From: an uncultured Saccharospirillaceae bacterium
Lineage (GTDB): Bacteria; Pseudomonadota; Gammaproteobacteria; Pseudomonadales; Oceanobacteraceae
Length of the DNA: 64,000 bases
Direction: 5' to 3'
NCBI GenBank assembly: GCA_947499545.1
Contig: CANMOZ010000007.1
Location: 124,001-188,000, forward strand
Shown one piece after another: positions 58,723-64,000 of the stretch (within the stretch, counting starts at the first letter, position 1; each line of letters opens with the position of its first letter). A model generated the notes under the pieces. That model was not told the DNA's origin. It ran no database searches and worked only from the letters and a program-made list of their open reading frames with translations. The translations under genes were made by a program, and so were the position numbers.

Positions 58723-59052
58723 ATGTCAGGCGTAAAACAATTCATTAATGATTCAGATAAAACCCTTAATGTAACTTTATTCGTGAGAGAAGGCTCCGAC
58801 CCTGCCAACCAGGCAGGCACAAAAGATTTCAGCTTAAACCCACACGAAAGAAAGGAAGTAAGCTACGGCAATTCTTCCAATATTTATTTGAATGGTTTAG
58901 GCATCACTGCATTTTTCAATGGAGAAGTCATAGCCAAGCAAGAGCTGGTCGTTCAACGTGGCAACGATCTTGACAACAAACTAAACATGAATAATGTGGT
59001 TGAAATCGAATACAACAATGATTGTTTCGATGTTAAAAGCTGGAACAATTAA
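58723..59052 (+). CDS. Small beta-rich protein, last gene of the toxin operon
   Basis: Protein of 109 residues from the ATG at 58723, with GGAG upstream and 13 bp after the previous stop. It has no signal peptide and no membrane segment, and reads as alternating strands (NVTLFVREGSD, KEVSYGNSSNIYLNGLGITAFFNG) with a net acidic, Asn-rich tail. It may be a lipid-binding cap, a cofactor or an immunity protein. I recognise no family. Not in an operon with the following gene, which is on the other strand. Confidence 0.6.
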   Translation: MSGVKQFINDSDKTLNVTLFVREGSDPANQAGTKDFSLNPHERKEVSYGNSSNIYLNGLGITAFFNGEVIAKQELVVQRGNDLDNKLNMNNVVEIEYNNDCFDVKSWNN

Positions 59053-59067
59053 CTATCCAAGGTCAAC

Positions 59068-59114
59068 GGATTCATATATCAGAGCTGAACGATCTAGGGC
59101 TGATCTATGAATCC
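59068..59114. terminator. Long inverted repeat between convergent genes
   Basis: GGATTCATA-t-ATCAG pairs with CTGAT-c-TATGAATCC across about 17 bases. It lies between the toxin operon (plus) and the EAL gene (minus) and could act as a two-way transcription stop, although no strong T-tract follows. Confidence 0.45.
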
Positions 59115-59158
59115 TGACCTTTCGCTTGAAACGCTCTGCATAAATATATCAAATGTCA

Positions 59159-61012
59159 CTATCCAAGTGAACCTGAGCTGGCCTTTGCGGCTGACTGAGA
59201 AGCTATCTGATCATCATGCTTATTGAAAAGCTTTATCATGCCTAAAGAAGAGATAGGCGGACTGAATAAGTAGCCCTGAAAACTGTCACACCCCTTGTCT
59301 TTTAAGTGTTTTAGTTGCACATCTTTCTCAACACCTTCCGCTAAAACAGTCATATTCATACTACGGGCTATCCCAATAATGGCTTGAATAATGGCACTGC
59401 CATCATCTTCCCCTTCAACCGCAACCTCTTCCGATATTTCTTTCACGAACGAGCGGTCAATTTTTATTTTCTGAAGCGGCAACTGTCGCAAGCAACTTAA
59501 AGACGAATACCCTGTACCAAAATCATCGATGGCCAACGCTATGCCCATTTGGGAGAGTGCTCTAAGGGCTGCGATTCGACTGTCTAGGTTTTCCATCAAA
59601 TGGTTTTCTGTAATTTCTATCTCGATGCAATGCGGGGGAAGCCTGTACTGCCTGAGTGTTCGATGGGCAAATTCTACAAAACCTTCATCTAATTGAATAG
59701 GCGATACATTAATGGCTAAAACCAAATTGTGTGAGTGTGGCCCCCAACTGGCTCTAGCTTTACAGGCTTGACTAAAAACCCACATACCCACTTCTCGAAT
59801 CATACCCGTTGTCTCAGCAATACTAATAAAATCCGTTGGCATAATATAACCATGAACAGGGTGACGCCACCGAATAAGCGCTTCAGCCCCAATGATTTCA
59901 CCCGTATTTATCCCAACTTGCGGCTGATACTCTAGATACAATTGATTCTCTTCTAGTGCCTCCAGCAGATCATTTTCAATCATCGCTTTAAATCGTGCGC
60001 GCTGATCCATTTCATCTGTGAACACTTCAAACTGTCCGCCGCCTTCGTCAATGGCTTTATACATAGCGGTTTCCGCTTGACGCAATAGCATGTAGCTTTC
60101 ATCGGAATTGTACGGACAAAGAGAAATCCCAATACTAATCTGCGCTTTAAGGCGGAATTGTTTTATTGAAAATGGGGTCAGGAAACGCTTGTAAAGATCT
60201 AATGCCATTTGTTTAGCAATAGCATCATCATCTGCTTGTGGAATTTTGATCAACGCACAAAACAAATCGGAGCTGATTCTTGAGATTGCAGAGCTTTCCC
60301 CTAAAACATCCTGCAGTTGAGCAGCAAATTTTCTAACGAATTTATCCGATGAACCAATACCAAGCGAATCCGTAATATTTTTATAATTATCAATATGAAT
60401 TCTGAATACAGCAAAGGGTTCTTGAACAATTCGATATTGATCAATCCACACTTCATGAACGTCATTAAAAGCAAACTGGTTATACAGGCCTGTCAGCGGA
60501 TCTTTTGTTGCAATAAAATCCAAACTCTGCTTAGTGATTTCCAATTCCGTAATATCAGACCATATGCCCTGCAACACCCCTTTACCTGGATTGCCTATCA
60601 GCTTCACCCCGCGGTCATGTATCCAACGTGTTTCACCTCTTTTATTTACAATGCGATACTTTAAATCATACTCTTCATCTGCTTCCAAGCTATTCAAGCT
60701 GTGCTCAACCTCTTGTCGATCCATTGGGTGAAGCAAAGTCTTTAATGAGTGATATGCAGACCGCTGAGAGGTATGTAACTCGTCGCCGATTAAATGAGAT
60801 ACCGCTCCTTCTAGTTGACGCAAACTAAAGTCTGAGGCATCTATTTGATATAAAAGGATATCCGCTCTTTGCAACAACTGATTTGATTGAGTATCAAACA
60901 AGTGTGCCCGTATTCCTTTAATTGCTTTTCCAAGCCAATTCAGCGCTTTAGCAAAACCATTAACAGTCACATCACCACCAACGTATTCGCTACTGTTACG
61001 ACCGGGCTTCAC
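59159..61012 (-). CDS. PAS-GGDEF-EAL protein with degenerate GGDEF
   Basis: Protein of 617 residues. A PAS-like sensor in the first 170 residues (VNKRGETRWIHDRGVKLIG), GGDEF domain 175-340 whose signature reads SSDLF instead of GGDEF, then EAL 350-600 with GAEALIRWRHP, EITEN, DDFGTGYSSL and KIDRSFV intact. It is probably a c-di-GMP phosphodiesterase with a regulatory GGDEF-like domain. No transmembrane helix. Start GTG at 61012 with AGGAAG upstream. Confidence 0.93.
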   Translation of the reverse strand: MKPGRNSSEYVGGDVTVNGFAKALNWLGKAIKGIRAHLFDTQSNQLLQRADILLYQIDASDFSLRQLEGAVSHLIGDELHTSQRSAYHSLKTLLHPMDRQEVEHSLNSLEADEEYDLKYRIVNKRGETRWIHDRGVKLIGNPGKGVLQGIWSDITELEITKQSLDFIATKDPLTGLYNQFAFNDVHEVWIDQYRIVQEPFAVFRIHIDNYKNITDSLGIGSSDKFVRKFAAQLQDVLGESSAISRISSDLFCALIKIPQADDDAIAKQMALDLYKRFLTPFSIKQFRLKAQISIGISLCPYNSDESYMLLRQAETAMYKAIDEGGGQFEVFTDEMDQRARFKAMIENDLLEALEENQLYLEYQPQVGINTGEIIGAEALIRWRHPVHGYIMPTDFISIAETTGMIREVGMWVFSQACKARASWGPHSHNLVLAINVSPIQLDEGFVEFAHRTLRQYRLPPHCIEIEITENHLMENLDSRIAALRALSQMGIALAIDDFGTGYSSLSCLRQLPLQKIKIDRSFVKEISEEVAVEGEDDGSAIIQAIIGIARSMNMTVLAEGVEKDVQLKHLKDKGCDSFQGYLFSPPISSLGMIKLFNKHDDQIASQSAAKASSGSLG

Positions 61013-61153
61013 GCTTACTTCCTACAATTCCCCAAGCACAGCGTGAACCTATCTGAGTTATAAAGGCGCTTTCCACCCAGCCTATGCACCTATTCTCAGT
61101 TTAGTAAAATTCCCTAACGGAGCCGTTCAGTTAAGACGTTTTTTATGTATTTC

Positions 61154-63598
61154 TCAGATATCTGTAGCGGCTTGTTGGTTTTGTGCAGTGTCTTGATGAC
61201 TTTTGTTTGGAAGTAAAAGAATATGGTACTTTGAGTTAACTTTTTGTTGTTTCTTTTGTAACCATAAATTAACCCAACTTTCATCTGCCCACTTATTCAA
61301 GAAGTTGTCTAACCAAGGGGTGAAGTGGCGCGAGGAAATACCGCCAGCCATCATCACTTTCATTTTCTCATCATCTCCCAAATCGACGACCACTCGAGCT
61401 GAATCAAAGAAAATTCCGGTGTAGTCTTGCCAATCAAGCTGACTTCTAAACAGCGTTTCTCCTGACCCCCCGACAGGAATAGTGCGCTTAAATAAACGGC
61501 CAAAAGGCTCTGCATTGAGAATGGGAGATTGAAAGGTGATCGTATGCAAAGCACCCCATTCCCAATCATTAATATCACGCCCGAAACGTTCTGTTAATGC
61601 TTCCCGAGCAGCTACCGTAGCTTCAAAAACCACTCGATCAATATGTTCATTAACGGTTTCGTTATTATCCCCTGGCCAAGGAGCATCAGGGTGCCTCAAC
61701 CATTCATCTACTCGCTCTTGCCAATAGTAAGGGGTTTGCAATAGTTCTTTAACCAAATCTTCAGGCAGATATTCTTCAAATAGCAATCTTATGCTGTTTT
61801 GATAGATAAAGTGATACAAAGTAGGGGCAACATCTGATTGCCGTTCAACTCCATCCCAATGTTTAAGTGCTTGATACCAATCAATATAGCCAGGTTTTTT
61901 TTCTAAAGTCTTCAGTATATAAGGAATCCACAGTGAGGTTTGTGGGTTGTATTTATCCAACATCATTTCCCACATACTCCGTTGATCCATTTGCACTTCG
62001 TTTTCCATTAACGCTTTGATGCGACCGTATCGATAGGATGGTGCAAAGTAATTGGAGTAATAATAAGGGTATTGATCGGTTCTTGTATCTTGATTCGCAG
62101 TACCTATCCACCCTTTAGATGCATCAAATTGCCCCGGCATTTCATTTTTGGGTATCCAGCTTGGCCACAACTTCGATTTTTTATCCATTTTTGCAGGAGC
62201 GGGACCAACACCTTGCGCTCTAACGGGAATCAACCCAGAAGCTCGATGCCCTATATGATCTTGTTTATCAGCCAATACCCAATTAAATTGCATCACATCT
62301 ATATTTGAAATAGCCAAATCAGCTTCTTTCGTTGTTTTAGCTTGTATAAGTTCATCAATCCCTATATTTATTTGTTTAGAGTGTGAGGGAGCCCAGCCCA
62401 TCACAATGGATTCACTGACATGTTGAAAGCTGGGATAATGATCTGAAATAATGGGCCCTAACTCTGTTTCTCGAACCAGCACTTGCTCCGTTTTCATTTC
62501 ACCATCATTCATTTTAACTTTTATGTGTTCAACGCGGGTATGAGTGACCCAGTTTTTGTCTTCACCTGAAGGTATATAAAAAAGATCCTGAACATCTCCA
62601 TACGCATTTGTTAACCCAAAAGCTATTGATTGATTACGCCCAAACAATATTCCAGGTATACCGGCTAACGAGAAACCAGCCCAATACTCATTCGGCATAT
62701 TCACAACAATTGGGTACCATACTCCCGGCAGCATGCGCATATCTAAGTGGGGGTCGTTTGCCATCATAGGTTTGCCTGATTGACTTCTTGCCCCCACAAC
62801 CGCCCAATTATTTGAACCCATATTTAAACGCACAAGCTCGCTAGGCGCTTTGGGCTTTACCGTAGGTTTTTCTGTAGACATTGACTTTGATGTGGCGGGC
62901 AAAGAGCTTTCCCAGGCGACTTGAGTTCGATCTAAATTTCGACTTAATGGCAGCCAGTAAGCCGCTTGGTTTTTACCTAAAGCATTTAGAATTTTCTGAG
63001 TAATCCACTCTGTTTCGAAATTTACGCTGTGTGTCCAGCTAACAAAATAGATGGCGGCCAGGACGTCTTGTGGACTCCAAATTTCAGGCTCTAACCCTAT
63101 CAATGATAATTCTAGCGGGTGGTCTTTCTTTTGTTCTTGTATATAAGCATTGACACCTGCCGTGAAATCCAGGAAGAACATCTTGGTTTTTGGATTTAAA
63201 CGTTTCCAATGTTTTTCTGCCAACCCGGTTAGGTTAGCCACTCGAATCTCAATGTCTTGCTGGAGTAAGTCAGGGCCAAAAGACTCAGCCACCCTTCCTT
63301 GAATAATCCGACGGTAAAGCTCCATCTGCAGCCATCGATCTTGTGTTGTTATAAACCCTTGAGCTTTAAGTGCATCAGATCGGTTTTGAGCCTGAATATA
63401 GGGGATGCCATTGCGATCACGATAAACGTTTACAGGTTGTCTTAAGCCCGATAATTTTAGGCGGCCATTCCACTGGGCTCCATTAATCCAGCTAGTACAA
63501 GCAACACCACCCAATCCCATACAGATAAGCGTCAAAAAGAACGCCAACAACGCGCCATTTTTTCTTAGTAAGGAAAGGTTTAGTTGCGATGGCTGCAA
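61154..63598 (-). CDS. Penicillin acylase-family hydrolase
   Basis: Ntn-hydrolase precursor of 814 residues. An N-terminal hydrophobic export segment (residues 13-35), an alpha part opening at PVNVYRDRNGIPYIQAQNRSDAL, then a spacer and the catalytic serine of the mature beta chain at MGSNNWAVVGARSQSGKP (Ser near 262), with ANDPHLDMR downstream. Family members hydrolyse N-acyl bonds, including acyl-homoserine lactones and aculeacin-like lipopeptides in some species. The start is TTG at 63598 with GAGGG eight bases upstream, in the arm of a hairpin. Confidence 0.92.
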   Translation of the reverse strand: MQPSQLNLSLLRKNGALLAFFLTLICMGLGGVACTSWINGAQWNGRLKLSGLRQPVNVYRDRNGIPYIQAQNRSDALKAQGFITTQDRWLQMELYRRIIQGRVAESFGPDLLQQDIEIRVANLTGLAEKHWKRLNPKTKMFFLDFTAGVNAYIQEQKKDHPLELSLIGLEPEIWSPQDVLAAIYFVSWTHSVNFETEWITQKILNALGKNQAAYWLPLSRNLDRTQVAWESSLPATSKSMSTEKPTVKPKAPSELVRLNMGSNNWAVVGARSQSGKPMMANDPHLDMRMLPGVWYPIVVNMPNEYWAGFSLAGIPGILFGRNQSIAFGLTNAYGDVQDLFYIPSGEDKNWVTHTRVEHIKVKMNDGEMKTEQVLVRETELGPIISDHYPSFQHVSESIVMGWAPSHSKQINIGIDELIQAKTTKEADLAISNIDVMQFNWVLADKQDHIGHRASGLIPVRAQGVGPAPAKMDKKSKLWPSWIPKNEMPGQFDASKGWIGTANQDTRTDQYPYYYSNYFAPSYRYGRIKALMENEVQMDQRSMWEMMLDKYNPQTSLWIPYILKTLEKKPGYIDWYQALKHWDGVERQSDVAPTLYHFIYQNSIRLLFEEYLPEDLVKELLQTPYYWQERVDEWLRHPDAPWPGDNNETVNEHIDRVVFEATVAAREALTERFGRDINDWEWGALHTITFQSPILNAEPFGRLFKRTIPVGGSGETLFRSQLDWQDYTGIFFDSARVVVDLGDDEKMKVMMAGGISSRHFTPWLDNFLNKWADESWVNLWLQKKQQKVNSKYHILLLPNKSHQDTAQNQQAATDI

Positions 63599-63606
63599 TG
63601 GATAGA

Positions 63607-63647
63607 CCCTCTGATAGCATGTAAATGTATTTCATGCAACCAGAGGG
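63607..63647 (-). promoter_or_regulatory. Hairpin that sequesters the acylase ribosome-binding site
   Basis: On the minus strand CCCTCTG-gtt-GCATG ... CATGC-tat-CAGAGGG forms two stacked stems. The 3' arm CAGAGGG contains the GAGGG that precedes the TTG start of the acylase gene by eight bases. Folding would hide it. Confidence 0.5.
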
Positions 63648-63668
63648 CCAATCGTTTCTTTTATCTCA

Positions 63669-63709
63669 AGACACTCACCATTGATAAAAATAGTCTATGG
63701 AGAGTGTCT
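63669..63709. repeat. Second inverted repeat between the acylase and M16 genes
   Basis: AGACACTC-a-CCAT pairs with ATGG-a-GAGTGTCT around a 15-base loop. It lies 62 bp from the start of the hairpin over the acylase ribosome-binding site and has the same overall length (41 bases) but unrelated sequence. No T-tract follows on the minus strand, so its role as terminator of the M16 gene is open. Confidence 0.45.
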
Positions 63710-63738
63710 ATTTCAACACATAGGCAAAGGTTCACTTT

Positions 63739-64000
63739 TTAGACTTCATAAAGTGTAAGCCCCAGGTCCTTTAATTCAGACTTAGCACCCGCATGTGAGA
63801 CAACAGCAACATTTGCCAATTCTGGCTGTAGGTATTCGTCTGCAACACGACGCAAATCTTCGAGGGTTGTCTTTAGAACACGTTCTCTAAATGTTTGTCT
63901 AAATTCTGGAAAGCGACCCGTTATGCGATAATGAAAGTCTTGCTTTGCTTCGCCAGCTGGAGAGCCAGGCTTATCCAACGAGGCAATCACCCCCAAAATC
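63739..64000 (-). CDS. C-terminal end of an M16 (insulinase-family) peptidase, cut by window edge
   Basis: Only the last 87 residues are present; the start lies beyond the right edge. The pattern FRERVLKTTLEDLRRVADEYLQPELANVAVVSHAGAKSEL is the closing helix and strand of M16 zinc peptidases such as PreP-type oligopeptidases. The catalytic HxxEH part would be upstream. It probably does not share a transcript with the acylase, given the two hairpins. Confidence 0.7.
   Translation of the reverse strand, partial: ILGVIASLDKPGSPAGEAKQDFHYRITGRFPEFRQTFRERVLKTTLEDLRRVADEYLQPELANVAVVSHAGAKSELKDLGLTLYEV

Overview
The window comes from a Gram-negative gammaproteobacterium, probably a marine or host-associated member of the Oceanospirillales/Pseudomonadales side of the class. 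The main support is the housekeeping block topA - membrane-anchored hypothetical - (GNAT) - fadA - fadB, an order I recall from Pseudomonas-type genomes, together with many periplasmic and outer-membrane proteins and c-di-GMP enzymes. No rRNA, tRNA, CRISPR array, complete insertion sequence or integrase was seen.

1-18.9 kb: the edge of a trans-AT PKS/NRPS cluster. A 2351-residue minus-strand protein carries an N-terminal region of unknown type, a GNAT starter domain, ACP, KS, ACP and two tandem heterocyclization (Cy) domains. It is followed by a second minus-strand protein that runs off the left edge: A (serine code DVWHFSLVDK), PCP, SagB-like oxidase, KS0, ACP, KS, DH, then the start of a further domain. 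Read together, an acetyl-type starter is extended once and then joined to serine, which is cyclized and oxidized to an oxazole: the Cy-Cy / A-T-Ox module is split across two proteins. No AT domain is embedded. A divergent plus-strand gene encodes a tandem AT protein that would supply malonyl units and probably proofread.

18.9-28 kb: two orphan family-3 periplasmic binding proteins, an orphan 233-residue protein, a TatD-family hydrolase, a small phage-type lysozyme-like protein and a translationally coupled RND efflux pair.

28-44.4 kb: housekeeping genes topA, fadB-fadA and pyrF, plus two signalling units that each pair a periplasmic binding protein with a histidine kinase (36.3-39.2 kb and 40.1-43.5 kb), and an ankyrin protein.

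44.4-54.2 kb: an NSS-type sodium symporter with a structured, riboswitch-like leader; a GNAT-like protein; a CxxCH haem protein; a lipocalin; and a tight operon of periplasmic cupredoxin, membrane GGDEF-EAL enzyme and outer-membrane beta-barrel.

54.3-59.1 kb: the most novel-looking part, a four-gene operon. Two proteins (367 and 274 residues) are paralogs resembling ClyA/XaxA-type alpha-helical pore-forming toxins. Between them lies a 776-residue protein with a hydrophobic hairpin and a beta-rich C-terminus, and a 109-residue beta-rich protein follows. A GC-rich hairpin sits after gene 1, and a possible attenuator precedes the operon.

59.1-64 kb: a PAS-GGDEF(degenerate)-EAL protein, a penicillin-acylase-family hydrolase whose ribosome-binding site lies in a hairpin arm, and the C-terminus of an M16 peptidase.
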